Translations under genes and position numbers: made by a program | Shown: one piece after another, positions 16,203 through 23,707 of the stretch | How positions within the stretch are numbered: position 1 is the first letter of the stretch | Layout: each line of letters opens with the position of its first letter | The notes under the pieces: model-generated | What the model was told of the DNA's origin: nothing | Databases searched by the model: none | The model's input: only the letters and a program-made list of their open reading frames with translations | Source: DATBLE01 sp963775695 | GTDB taxonomy: Bacteria; Actinomycetota; Thermoleophilia; Gaiellales; Gaiellaceae | Length of the DNA: 64,000 nt | NCBI GenBank assembly: GCA_963775695.1 | Contig: CAVZJU010000002.1 | Span: 124,001 to 188,000, forward strand | Reading direction: 5' to 3'

Positions 16203-17156
16203 ATGACGCGGACCTGGGGCGAGTTGCTCGGCGACGACTCGACGGACGAGACGGTCGAGGAGCGGGCGGGCTTCCTCGGCCGGCTCCGCGACTCGCTCTC
16301 GAAGTCACGGCGCGCGCTGACGCAGCAGCTGGCGGTCGCGGCGTTCGATTCGGCCGACGAGGAGGCCTGGGAGAGGCTCGAAGAGGCATTGATCGTGGCC
16401 GACGTGGGCGTCCCGGCGACCGCGGAGATCGTCCGGCGGCTCGAGGCGCGTGGCGGTTTGACCACGCTCGACCAGCCTCTCGCCGAGGAGATCGCGGCGC
16501 TGCTCGGGGAGCCGGGGTCGCTCGACCTCTCCGCTCGCCCGACCGTGGTGCTGGTCGTCGGCGTCAACGGCACCGGCAAGACGACCACGATCGGAAAGCT
16601 CGCCGCCAAGCTGGCGGCCCACGACCGTTCGGTCCTGCTCGCGGCGGCCGATACGTTCCGGGCGGCCGCCGAGGAGCAACTCGAGATCTGGGCGCAGCGG
16701 GCGGGCGCCGACTTCGTCGGCTCGCCCCGCGGCGGCGACCCGGCCGCCGTCGCGTACGACGCGATCGAGGCGGCGAGCTCGCGCGGCCGCGACGTGGTGA
16801 TCGTCGACACCGCGGGCAGGCTGCACACGCAGACGAACCTGATGGAAGAGCTCGCCAAGGTGCGCCGCGTGATCGCCGGGCGGCTCGACGGCGCGCCGCA
16901 CGAGACGCTGCTCGTCGTCGACGCCACCACCGGCCAGAACGGCCTCCAGCAGGCGCGGCTGTTCCGGGAGGCCGTCGAGGTCACCGGTGTCGTGCTGACG
17001 AAGCTGGACGGTTCCGCCAAGGGCGGGATCGCCGTTGCGATCGCCCACGAAATCGGGCTGCCCGTGACGCTCGTGGGCGTGGGGGAGGGGCTCGACGACC
17101 TCCGCCCGTTCGACGCGGCGGACTTCGCCTACGCACTCGTCTCCGGCGAGTCGTGA
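16203..17156 (+). CDS. ftsY: Signal recognition particle receptor FtsY
   Basis: 317 residues, with a short acidic N-terminal region and a complete NG GTPase domain. GVNGTGKTTTIGKLA (G1), DTFRAAAEEQL, DTAGRLHTQTNLMEEL (G3), TKLDGSAKGG (G4) and the closing GVGEGLDDLRPFDA are visible. It receives ribosome-SRP complexes at the membrane and pairs with Ffh, encoded 500 bases downstream. A strong hairpin follows the stop. Confidence 0.96.
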   Translation: MTRTWGELLGDDSTDETVEERAGFLGRLRDSLSKSRRALTQQLAVAAFDSADEEAWERLEEALIVADVGVPATAEIVRRLEARGGLTTLDQPLAEEIAALLGEPGSLDLSARPTVVLVVGVNGTGKTTTIGKLAAKLAAHDRSVLLAAADTFRAAAEEQLEIWAQRAGADFVGSPRGGDPAAVAYDAIEAASSRGRDVVIVDTAGRLHTQTNLMEELAKVRRVIAGRLDGAPHETLLVVDATTGQNGLQQARLFREAVEVTGVVLTKLDGSAKGGIAVAIAHEIGLPVTLVGVGEGLDDLRPFDAADFAYALVSGES

Positions 17157-17204
17157 AGCAGGCGGGGTTCGCCGTGTGTGCGCCGGCGCCGTAGAGCGCG
17201 AGAA

Positions 17205-17234
17205 ACGGGCCGGGCCACCGCGGACCCGGCCCGT
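17205..17234 (+). terminator. Terminator hairpin after ftsY
   Basis: ACGGGCCGGG and CCCGGCCCGT form a perfect 10-bp GC stem 48 bases after the ftsY stop. No long T run follows (TTCACTC). Confidence 0.6.
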
Positions 17235-17252
17235 TCACTCATCTGCCGTAGA

Positions 17253-17286
17253 GGCAGGGACAGTTACCCCCCGGACTGCCCCTGCC
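17253..17286 (-). terminator. Hairpin downstream of the opposite-strand mini-genes
   Basis: GGCAGGGACAGT pairs with ACTGCCCCTGCC (12 bp, one mismatch). It lies 17 bases beyond the stop of the minus-strand 51-residue gene and could also stop read-through from ftsY. Confidence 0.5.
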
Positions 17287-17302
17287 GGGCTCTCCATACC
17301 CC

Positions 17303-17458
17303 CTAGGTGGGCCGGGAATCACCCTTCGCCGCGCGCTCCTCGGCGATCTTCGCGCGGTGATGGGCGATCCGCTCGCGCAGAAGCTTCGTGGTCGGGTGGG
17401 CCTCGAACTCGCGATCCGCGCGCTCGAGCGCTCTACGAATCCGTTCCTTCCGCGTCAT
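17303..17458 (-). CDS. Small charged helical protein (51 residues)
   Basis: Begins MTRKERIRRALERADREF and is almost entirely charged helix, rich in Arg, Glu and Ala. No family recognised. It starts inside the 46-residue gene upstream on the same strand (26-base overlap), so the two form a tiny operon placed against the direction of ftsY and ffh. A nucleic-acid-binding or toxin-antitoxin role is possible but not shown. Confidence 0.5.
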   Translation of the reverse strand: MTRKERIRRALERADREFEAHPTTKLLRERIAHHRAKIAEERAAKGDSRPT

Positions 17459-17573
17459 CGTCCGCCTCCAGCATCGTACGGATCCGGATGAGCTCTCGCC
17501 GGATGTCGATGAACGCCGCCAGCACGGCGTCGACATCCTCGCGCTCGACAGCCGTCTCCGGCTTCCTCCACAT
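17433..17573 (-). CDS. Small acidic helical protein (46 residues)
   Basis: ATG-initiated, reading MWRKPETAVEREDVDAVLAA and then an amphipathic helix (FIDIRRELIRIRTMLEADDD). The acidic tail contrasts with the basic partner gene that overlaps its end. No family recognised. Two overlapping small genes of opposite charge are the usual look of an antitoxin-toxin or two-subunit pair, but this is inference only. Confidence 0.45.
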   Translation of the reverse strand: MWRKPETAVEREDVDAVLAAFIDIRRELIRIRTMLEADDDAEGTDS

Positions 17574-17641
17574 GCGCTGAACTCCGGTGAGCTCTACTCG
17601 CGGCCACAACCCGCGCTTTCGGACCTGCCGCCGGCGGTAGG

Positions 17642-17647
17642 TACCCT
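17642..17647 (+). promoter_or_regulatory. TACCCT -10-like hexamer for ffh
   Basis: TANNNT hexamer 9 bases before the ffh GTG; no Shine-Dalgarno sequence is present. Confidence 0.4.
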
Positions 17648-17656
17648 TCCCCGGCC

Positions 17657-18979
17657 GTGTTCGACACGCTCTCCGACAAGCTCCAGCACGCCCTCGGCGA
17701 CCTCCGCGGACGCGGACGGCTCGACGAGGAATCGGTCTCGAAGGCGATGCGCGAGATCCGCCTCGCGCTGCTCGAGGCCGACGTCAACCTGCAGGTGGTG
17801 AAGGACTTCGTCGCGCGCGTGAGGGAGCGAGCGGTCGGCGAGGAGGTGACGAAGAGTCTGACACCGGGCCAGCAGGTGGTGAAGATCGTCCACGAGGAGC
17901 TGACCGAGGTGATGGGCGGCGGCGACTCGCGACTTGCCTTCGCCCAGCGCGGCCCGACCACGATCCTGTTCGCCGGTCTCCAGGGCTCGGGCAAGACGAC
18001 GGCCGCTGCCAAGCTCGCGCTGATGCTGCGCAAGGAGGGGAAGACGCCCGCGCTCGTCGCGGCCGACCTCCAGCGTCCCGCGGCGATCGACCAGCTCGAG
18101 CAGCTCGGCCGCCAGATTCAGGTGCCGGTATTCCGGTCGGGCAACGCCGACGCCGTCGCTGTTGCCCGAGAGGGATGCGACTGGGCCGCGTCGCAAGGTT
18201 GCGACCTGGTGATCGTGGACACGGCCGGGCGGCACCAGGTCGACGAGGCGCTCATGGAGGAACTCGGACGCATCGCGGAGGCAATGCGCCCGACCAATGT
18301 GCTGCTCGTCCTCGACGCGATGACCGGCCAGGAGGCCGTGAACGTCGCGGAGGCCTTCCAGGAGCAGGTCGCGTTCGACGGGATCGTCCTGACGAAGCTG
18401 GACGGCGACGCCCGCGGCGGCGCGGCGCTGTCCGTGCGCGCGGTCACCGGCCGGCCGATCAAGCTCGCCTCCACCGGCGAGAAGCTCGACCAGTTCGAGT
18501 GGTTCCACCCCGACCGCATGGCCTCGCGCATCCTCGGCATGGGCGACGTCATGACGCTGATCGAGAAGGCGGAGGCGGCGGTCGAAGCCGACGAGCAGGC
18601 GGAGATGGAGGCTCGCCTCCGCGCCGGCGAGTTCACCTTCGACGACTTCCTCGCCAGCTACAAGATGCTGCGCAAGATGGGCCCGCTGAAGGGCGTCCTC
18701 TCGATGATCCCGGGCGTCGGCAACCAGTTGAAGGGGCTCGAGATCGACGAGCGCGAACTGGCCCGCGTCGAGGCGATCATCCTGTCGATGACGCCGCGCG
18801 AGCGCGGTTTCCCGCACACTATCGACGGGTCGCGGCGCCAGCGCATCGCGCGGGGCAGCGGCTCGACCGTCCAGGAGGTCTCACGGCTCCTGAACGCGCG
18901 CAAGGAGATGCAGAAGCTGATGAAGCAGATGGGCAAAGGCAAGATGCCGGCGCTTCCGGGCATGGCCGGCAGGCGCTAG
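17657..18979 (+). CDS. ffh: Signal recognition particle protein Ffh
   Basis: 440 residues. The N domain (FDTLSDKLQHALGDLRGRGRL) leads into a GTPase domain with GLQGSGKTTAAAKLA, DLQRPAAIDQLEQL, DTAGRHQVDEALMEEL and TKLDGDARGGAALS. The M domain at about 325-440 carries KMGPLKGVLSMIPG, the TPRERGFPHTIDGSRRQRIARGSG RNA-binding helix and a methionine-rich end. It binds signal peptides and 4.5S RNA; no SRP RNA gene is in the window. rpsP follows after 19 bases. Confidence 0.96.
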   Translation: MFDTLSDKLQHALGDLRGRGRLDEESVSKAMREIRLALLEADVNLQVVKDFVARVRERAVGEEVTKSLTPGQQVVKIVHEELTEVMGGGDSRLAFAQRGPTTILFAGLQGSGKTTAAAKLALMLRKEGKTPALVAADLQRPAAIDQLEQLGRQIQVPVFRSGNADAVAVAREGCDWAASQGCDLVIVDTAGRHQVDEALMEELGRIAEAMRPTNVLLVLDAMTGQEAVNVAEAFQEQVAFDGIVLTKLDGDARGGAALSVRAVTGRPIKLASTGEKLDQFEWFHPDRMASRILGMGDVMTLIEKAEAAVEADEQAEMEARLRAGEFTFDDFLASYKMLRKMGPLKGVLSMIPGVGNQLKGLEIDERELARVEAIILSMTPRERGFPHTIDGSRRQRIARGSGSTVQEVSRLLNARKEMQKLMKQMGKGKMPALPGMAGRR

Positions 18980-18998
18980 AGAGCAGGAGAGGAGACCG

Positions 18999-19268
18999 AT
19001 GGCAGTACGGATGAGATTGACCCGCGTCGGGTCGAAGAAGAACCCGATCTACCGGGTCGTGGTCGCGGACTCGCGGTCGCCGCGGGACGGGAAGTTCATC
19101 GAGATCGTCGGCCGGTACAACCCGCAGTCGGACCCGTCGCTGATCGAGTTCGACGAGGCCAAGGTCAAGGACTGGCTCTCGAAGGGGGCGCAGCCGTCGG
19201 GCACGGTCTCGCGACTCCTGAAGGCCAAGAACATCGAAGCCGCGGGAAAAGGTGCCAGCGGTAGCTGA
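18999..19268 (+). CDS. rpsP: 30S ribosomal protein S16
   Basis: 89 residues. VRMRLTRVGSKKNPIYRVVVADSRSPRDGKFIE is diagnostic for S16. A GGAGAGGAG ribosome-binding site lies 5 bases before the ATG. It starts the rpsP-khpA-rimM-trmD cluster for 30S assembly and tRNA modification. Confidence 0.97.
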   Translation: MAVRMRLTRVGSKKNPIYRVVVADSRSPRDGKFIEIVGRYNPQSDPSLIEFDEAKVKDWLSKGAQPSGTVSRLLKAKNIEAAGKGASGS

Positions 19269-19340
19269 GCACCTTGGCCCGAGGCGAAGATGTCTCGGCG
19301 AGGGCGTTGCCGCAGGCAGCGACCGAGACGAGAACATCGT

Positions 19341-19586
19341 TTGAGAGACACGGCAACCGCCGATCTGGTCGAGTACCTGGCGCGCAGGCTGGTCGAGCAC
19401 GCCGACGAGGTCAGCGTCGAGGAGGTCGAGGAGAACGGTGCGCTCGTCGTCCGGCTCCGGGTGGCGCCCGACGACCTCGGTCGCGTGATCGGGCGCGGCG
19501 GCCGCATCGCCCGGGCGCTGCGCACGCTCGTGCGGGCGGCCGGCGCGCACGGCGACCGGCGCGTCCTGCTCGAGATCGTCGAGTGA
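19341..19586 (+). CDS. khpA: KH-domain RNA-binding protein KhpA
   Basis: 81 residues from a TTG, consistent with the family length of about 75-80. A single KH domain carries the GxxG loop as VIGRGGRIARALRTL. The N terminus ADLVEYLARRLVEHADEV is typical. KhpA binds RNA with KhpB/Jag and affects cell division in other bacteria. The TTG was chosen because upstream in-frame codons lie in the rpsP spacer and do not match the family. The stop overlaps the rimM start (GTGA). Confidence 0.92.
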   Translation: MRDTATADLVEYLARRLVEHADEVSVEEVEENGALVVRLRVAPDDLGRVIGRGGRIARALRTLVRAAGAHGDRRVLLEIVE

Positions 19587-20056
19587 CGGACGAAGGCGAG
19601 CTGGTGCCGGTCGGCCGCGTCGGCCGGCCGCACGGGCTGGACGGGTCGTTCGTGGTCGAGCGGCCGAGCGAGAACGAGCGGCTGTTCGAACCGGGTGCCA
19701 GGCTGATCGCGGGCGGCGAGCCCGCGACCGTGGCGGCGCGGAAGCGGTCGGGCGGCCGCCTGGTGATCAAGCTCGACCCGCCGGCGGAGCGCGGGACGGA
19801 GCTAGCCGTACGACGCTCGGCGCTCCCCGAGCCCCAGCCCGACAGCTTCTACGTCTTTCAGCTTCAAGGCCTGGAGGTGGTCGAGGAGGGCGGTCGCCGC
19901 CTCGGCGCTGTGCGGGAGGTCGCTCCGGGGGTCGCGAACGACGTCCTCGAGCTCGACTCGGGGCTCGCGCTGCCGATGCACGAGGAGTGCATCCGCCGGG
20001 TTGACCTCGCGGCGGGCACAATTGTCGTTGCAGTCGGCTTCGTCGACGACCGGTAA
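19583..20056 (+). CDS. rimM: Ribosome maturation factor RimM
   Basis: 157 residues from a GTG that overlaps the khpA stop by 4 bases. The first domain has VGRVGRPHGLDGSFVVE, the typical RimM opening; the C-terminal PRC-barrel part contains SFYVFQLQGLEVVEEGGRRLGAV and a closing PMHEECIRRVDLAAG strand. It helps 16S processing and 30S assembly next to S19. Its neighbours, rpsP and trmD, are the usual partners. Confidence 0.95.
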   Translation: MTDEGELVPVGRVGRPHGLDGSFVVERPSENERLFEPGARLIAGGEPATVAARKRSGGRLVIKLDPPAERGTELAVRRSALPEPQPDSFYVFQLQGLEVVEEGGRRLGAVREVAPGVANDVLELDSGLALPMHEECIRRVDLAAGTIVVAVGFVDDR

Positions 20057-20068
20057 CCTCAAGCGCCC

Positions 20069-20725
20069 TTGCAGATCGACGTCTTCACGCTGGTTCCGCA
20101 CGCCTTCGCCTGGCTCACCGAGCAGCGTCCGCTCGCAAACGTGCTCGGCACCGAGATCGACCTGAGGCTGTTCGGCTACCGCGATATGACACCGCTTCCG
20201 AACGGCCAGGTCGACGATGCCCCCTACGGGGGCGGGCCGGGAATGGTCCTGCGAGTCGACGTCGTCGCAGCAGCGCTCGATGCGGTCTACGGCGGCGTGC
20301 CCGAGCACCGGGTGATCGCGCTGACGCCGCAGGGGCGACAGCTGGACCAGTACGTCGTCGAGGAGCTCGCAGGCGAGGACAACCTGACGCTGCTGTCCGC
20401 CCGTTTCGAGGGCTTCGACGAGCGGATACTCGCCCACCTCTGCTCCGACGCGATCTCGATCGGGCCGTACGTGCTCTCCGGGGGCGAGCTGCCGGCGATG
20501 GTCCTGGTCGACGCGATCGCCAGGTTGCGGCCGGGGGCGCTCGCCGAGGAGTCGGTCAGGCACGAGACGTTTTCGGCCGAGCTCGAGGGCGGGGTCGAGT
20601 TCCCCCATTACACGCGCCCGGCCGAGTTCCGCGGTTGGCGGGTGCCCGACGTCCTCGTCTCCGGCGACCACGGCCGGATCGAGGACTGGCGCCGCGAACA
20701 GAGCCGCGCGCGGAGCGTCCGGTGA
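20069..20725 (+). CDS. trmD: tRNA (guanine(37)-N1)-methyltransferase TrmD
   Basis: 218 residues from a TTG, with a TAACCT hexamer 9 bases ahead. The SPOUT-fold knot is recognisable in DAPYGGGPGMVLRVDV, LTPQGRQLDQ, LLSARFEGFDERIL and ISIGPYVLSGGELPAMVLVDAIARL. The family is usually 230-250 residues; this one ends soon after PHYTRPAEFRGWRVPDVLVSGDH with a short tail. Its stop overlaps the lepB GTG by 4 bases. Confidence 0.95.
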   Translation: MQIDVFTLVPHAFAWLTEQRPLANVLGTEIDLRLFGYRDMTPLPNGQVDDAPYGGGPGMVLRVDVVAAALDAVYGGVPEHRVIALTPQGRQLDQYVVEELAGEDNLTLLSARFEGFDERILAHLCSDAISIGPYVLSGGELPAMVLVDAIARLRPGALAEESVRHETFSAELEGGVEFPHYTRPAEFRGWRVPDVLVSGDHGRIEDWRREQSRARSVR

Positions 20726-21678
20726 CCGACCTGTACGCCGTGCTCGGAGTCGCCCCGGGGGCTTCGGGGGACGAGATCCGCTTGGCCTACCACCGGCGGC
20801 TCCGGTTCGACGACGTCGAGACGCCGGAGGGGAACCAGCGGATGCGTGAGCTGCGCGAGGCCTACGAGGTGCTCTCCGACCCCGAAAGGCGCCGCAGCTA
20901 CGACGCCGCCCGCGACGGCTGGGGACAGGTGACCGAGCCGACGCCGGTGGCAGAGCCCGAGCCGACGCCGGTGGCAGAGCCCGAGCCGACGCCGGTGGCA
21001 GAGCCCGAGCCGGACCACGCCTACGAGGCGTCGTTCGAGGAGCCCGTGCCGGTCGGGCCCGAGGAGCCCAGGTCCTACAACCCGATCACGCGCGCCACCA
21101 GCGGCCTGCCGCGCGGCTGGCGGATCGCCATCGACTGGGTGGTGACCATCGTCGGCGCGATCGCGATCGTGCTGGCGATCAAGGCGTGGGTGGTCAACCC
21201 GTACCGCATCCCCTCGTCGTCGATGGAGCCGACGCTCCACTGCGCCAGGCCGGGCAGCGGCTGCGAAGCCCGCTTCTCGGACCGGGTGCTCGCGAATCGG
21301 TTCATCTACCACTTCCGCAAGCCGCATCGTGGGGACATCATCGTCTTCAAGACGCCGCCCCTCGCCGAGGAGAAGTGCGGGGCGGGCGGCACGTTCGTCA
21401 AGCGGCTGATCGCCCTTCCCGGGGAAACATGGCAAGAGAAGAACGGGTTCATCTACATCGACGGCAAGAAGCTGATCGAGCCGTACATCAAGCCCGGCCG
21501 CCGCGACACGGGCACGTCGTACCCGGCTCGGAAGATTCCGGACGGCCAGTACTTCATGATGGGCGACAACCGTTCGCAGTCCTGCGACTCGCGAGAGTGG
21601 GGCTCGGTCCCACGCAAGAACCTGATCGGCGAGGTGTTCGCCGTCTACTGGCCGCCCAATCGCATCGGCTTCAGATAG
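20722..21678 (+). CDS. lepB: Signal peptidase I with N-terminal degenerate J domain
   Basis: 318 residues, about 130 more than the catalytic unit needs. Residues 1-62 are a DnaJ-like domain (DLYAVLGVAPGASGDEIRLAYHRRL through AYEVLSDPERRRSYDAA), but the HPD tripeptide is missing (RFDDVE in its place), so it should not activate DnaK. A linker with three 8-residue repeats (TPVAEPEP) follows, then one membrane segment at about 138-156, the SSSMEPT box with catalytic Ser167, the Lys227 box FVKRLIALPG and the GDNRSQSCDSREWG box. The catalytic domain faces the outside, leaving the J domain in the cytoplasm. It is coupled to trmD. Confidence 0.93.
   Translation: MTDLYAVLGVAPGASGDEIRLAYHRRLRFDDVETPEGNQRMRELREAYEVLSDPERRRSYDAARDGWGQVTEPTPVAEPEPTPVAEPEPTPVAEPEPDHAYEASFEEPVPVGPEEPRSYNPITRATSGLPRGWRIAIDWVVTIVGAIAIVLAIKAWVVNPYRIPSSSMEPTLHCARPGSGCEARFSDRVLANRFIYHFRKPHRGDIIVFKTPPLAEEKCGAGGTFVKRLIALPGETWQEKNGFIYIDGKKLIEPYIKPGRRDTGTSYPARKIPDGQYFMMGDNRSQSCDSREWGSVPRKNLIGEVFAVYWPPNRIGFR
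20935..21006 (+). repeat. Three exact tandem copies of a 24-bp unit inside lepB
   Basis: The unit begins GAGCCGACGCCGGTGGCAGA and is repeated at 20935, 20959 and 20983 with no change. It encodes the Pro/Glu-rich linker between J domain and membrane segment. Perfect identity, including third codon positions, points to recent expansion. Confidence 0.9.
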
Positions 21679-21681
21679 AAA

Positions 21682-21798
21682 CGCGGGAGAACCATGGTTC
21701 TCCCGCGCGCCCTCTCCTTCGCTCGCTCGCTGCGCTCGCATCGGTGGCTGACCGAGCGCGGCTGCTGGCCGCGCTCGCACAGGTCGGGCGCGGCGGCG
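21682..21798 (+). repeat. Intergenic hairpin repeat, copy E (lepB 3' end)
   Basis: A perfect 26-bp palindrome (21682-21707, centre CCATGG) starts 4 bases after the lepB stop. It is followed by a C-rich stretch (CGCCCTCTCC) and, at 21768-21798, a GCCGCG...CGCGGCGG module resembling that of copies A-D. The first 45 bases match copy F in reverse orientation. Confidence 0.7.
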
Positions 21799-21803
21799 TA
21801 GCG

Positions 21804-22187
21804 GTGGCAATTCGGCTCGATCATTGTGTGATCGCAGTGAGCGACTGGGACCGGTCGAACGCCTTTTACCGCGACGTGCTCGGCGCCGAGCTGGTCGAGC
21901 TCGACAAGGGTCGGTATGCCTACCGTTTTGGGGGGCAGCAGCTGAACGTCCACGGCCCCGGCAGCGAGCCGCACCCGCGGGCGGCCGACCCGGTGCGCCC
22001 GGGCAACAGCGATCTCTGCTTCGTGTGGGACGGCCCGGTCGAGGGCGCGGTCGAACACCTGCACGCGCATGGTGTCGAGGTCGAGCTGGGGCCGGTCGAG
22101 CGGATCGGCGCCGGCGGAACGGGCACGAGCGTCTACGTCCGCGACCCGGACGGATCGCTGCTCGAGCTGATCTCGTACTCGCCCTAG
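21804..22187 (+). CDS. VOC/glyoxalase-family protein
   Basis: 127 residues from a GTG. Two beta-alpha-beta-beta-beta modules: IRLDHCVIAVSDWDRSNAFYRDVLGAELVE and the second half ending SVYVRDPDGSLLELISY. Likely metal ligands are His7, His52-region HGPGSEPH and the Glu of LLEL. Members include glyoxalases, dioxygenases and resistance proteins; the substrate is unknown. It sits between lepB and the IS110 element in a cluster where a ribosomal gene usually follows, so it is a likely insertion. Confidence 0.85.
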   Translation: MAIRLDHCVIAVSDWDRSNAFYRDVLGAELVELDKGRYAYRFGGQQLNVHGPGSEPHPRAADPVRPGNSDLCFVWDGPVEGAVEHLHAHGVEVELGPVERIGAGGTGTSVYVRDPDGSLLELISYSP

Positions 22188-22189
22188 AC

Positions 22190-23640
22190 CCTATGGCGGC
22201 TGAGTAGCCGCGAGCGCTTGAAGGCCGGATCCTCCGGTTTGCAGATCGGGGGTTTGTCTGGCCGGAGACTGGCTCCGGCTGATCCCATGCAACGGAAGGA
22301 GGGTCCGGCCGTGACCGTAACGATGAGCTACGTGGGCCTGGATGTCCACGCCCGTTCGACCCATGCTGCCGCGATCGACGTCGCGAGCGGAGAGCTGCGT
22401 AGTGCGCGCCTCGGCGGCGGCAGCGACGAGGTGATTGGTTGGTTGCAGGCGCTGCCGCAACCATTCAAGGGCTGCTACGAGGCCGGCCCGACCGGCTTTG
22501 CGCTCTACCGCGCCGCGGAGGCGGCGGGGCTGCCGCTGCAGGTGGTTGCGCCGTCCAAGACGCCGCGTGCTCCCGGCGATCGGATCAAGAGCGACCGCAA
22601 GGACGCCGAGTTGTTGGCGCGGCTGTTGCTGGCCGGGCAGCTGAAGGCGGTCGCGGTGCCGTCGCCGCCGTTCGAGGCGGCCCGGCATCTCGCCCGCGCG
22701 CGTGAGCAGGTGCGCGGCGATCTGATGCTCTGCCGTCACCGTGTCTCGAAGCTGCTCTTGCTCCACGGCCGCGTCTACGAGGGCAGCGCCTGGACGAAGA
22801 CGCACCGCCGCTGGCTCGAGCAGCAGCGGTTCGAGCAGCCGGCGACCGAGCTCGCCTACCTGGACACGCTCGCCGCCGTCGACGGCCTCGTCGCCCGCAA
22901 GACCGCGCTCGACGAGCGGCTCTCCCGGCTCGCGCGCGAGGGCGACTGGTGGCCGACCGTCGGCCGTCTGCGCTGCTTCCGCGGCATCGACACGCTCTCG
23001 GCGTTCGTGCTCTGCCTCGAGATCGGCGACTGGACGCGCTTCCCCCGCCCGGCCAAGCTGGCCAGCTGGCTCGGGCTCGTGCCCTCGCTTGACCAGTCCG
23101 GCGAGAGCCGCCGCCAAGGCGCGATCACCAAGACCGGCTCCGGCTACGCACGCCGGCTGCTCGTCGAGGCCGCCTGGCACTACCTGCCCAGGCCGAGCGT
23201 CGGCCCCGCGCTCGCCGAGCGCCGAGCCGGCCAACCCGACCACGTCATCCAGGTCGCCCTGCGCGCACAGCGACGGCTGCACCGCCTCTACGGCCGCCTC
23301 CGTGCGCGTGGCAAGCCCGGCAACGTCACCACCGTCGCCGTCGCTCGCGAGCTCGCCTGTTTCCTCTGGGCCGCAGCCGTGGCCGAGTAAACCCAGACCA
23401 CAGCCGCCTGCTCGGGCGGGCGCCGGGCCACACGCTGCCGGCACGCGCGACTGAACTATGGGCAACCCGCACACGGCCACGCCCGTTCCTAGACAGCGCA
23501 CGCCGGCGACCCAAGCAGGGCAATGGGGTAGCCAACCCCCGCATCATCAGACTGACCGCAAGCGACGTCGTCGCAGCGCCCGACGCCCACCCAAGCAAGA
23601 CCTCCTCACCCTGTCAAACGACTGGGCGATGCCGCCCGGA
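22190..23640 (+). mobile_element. IS110-family insertion sequence (ends approximate)
   Basis: Contains one IS110-type transposase gene with about 120 bases of non-coding DNA before and about 250 after. IS110 elements lack clear terminal inverted repeats, so exact ends cannot be read here. A hairpin (GCCGGAG-N5-CTCCGGC, 22261-22279) lies in the left flank, where IS110-group elements encode the bridge RNA. The element separates lepB/VOC from rplS. Confidence 0.75.
22311..23390 (+). CDS. IS110-family transposase/recombinase
   Basis: 359 residues from a GTG with a strong AAGGAGGG 9 bases ahead. The N-terminal RuvC-like DEDD domain shows GLDVHARSTHAAAID (first Asp), CYEAGPTGFALYRA (Glu) and DRKDAELLARLLL (Asp pair). 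The C-terminal transposase-20 domain has CFRGIDTLSAFVLCLEIGDWTRF, KLASWLGLVPS and GAITKTGSGYARRLLVEAAW with the catalytic Ser of that domain. It is intact and full length. IS110 enzymes recombine DNA guided by a structured bridge RNA from the element end. Confidence 0.93.
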   Translation: MTVTMSYVGLDVHARSTHAAAIDVASGELRSARLGGGSDEVIGWLQALPQPFKGCYEAGPTGFALYRAAEAAGLPLQVVAPSKTPRAPGDRIKSDRKDAELLARLLLAGQLKAVAVPSPPFEAARHLARAREQVRGDLMLCRHRVSKLLLLHGRVYEGSAWTKTHRRWLEQQRFEQPATELAYLDTLAAVDGLVARKTALDERLSRLAREGDWWPTVGRLRCFRGIDTLSAFVLCLEIGDWTRFPRPAKLASWLGLVPSLDQSGESRRQGAITKTGSGYARRLLVEAAWHYLPRPSVGPALAERRAGQPDHVIQVALRAQRRLHRLYGRLRARGKPGNVTTVAVARELACFLWAAAVAE

Positions 23641-23643
23641 CCC
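23391..23643. other. Non-coding stretch after the transposase gene
   Basis: About 250 bases without a supported gene; the right end of the IS110 element lies somewhere here. TGTCAA near 23613 and TTGACA at 23644 form a spaced inverted pair. I see no subterminal repeats that fix the element boundary. Confidence 0.4.
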
Positions 23644-23704
23644 TTGACAAACGCGCCTCCATATCAGTTCAGCTACCATTCGCCGTCGGCCCACGGGCCG
23701 TTTT
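23644..23704 (+). promoter_or_regulatory. rplS upstream region with -35 box and leader hairpin
   Basis: A consensus TTGACA lies at 23644-23649 and a TACCAT at 23674-23679, though their 24-base spacing is too long for one simple promoter. CGGCCC-AC-GGGCCG (23687-23700) followed by TTTT forms a terminator-like hairpin three bases before the rplS ATG. It could be an L19 autoregulatory leader. Confidence 0.45.
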
Positions 23705-23707
23705 CCT

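Noticed and set aside
20935..21006. CRISPR-like direct repeats
   Set aside because: The 24-bp units are adjacent with no spacers and lie in the lepB reading frame.
22188..23643. Terminal inverted repeats for the IS element
   Set aside because: I found none; IS110-group elements normally lack them, so the ends are given as approximate.
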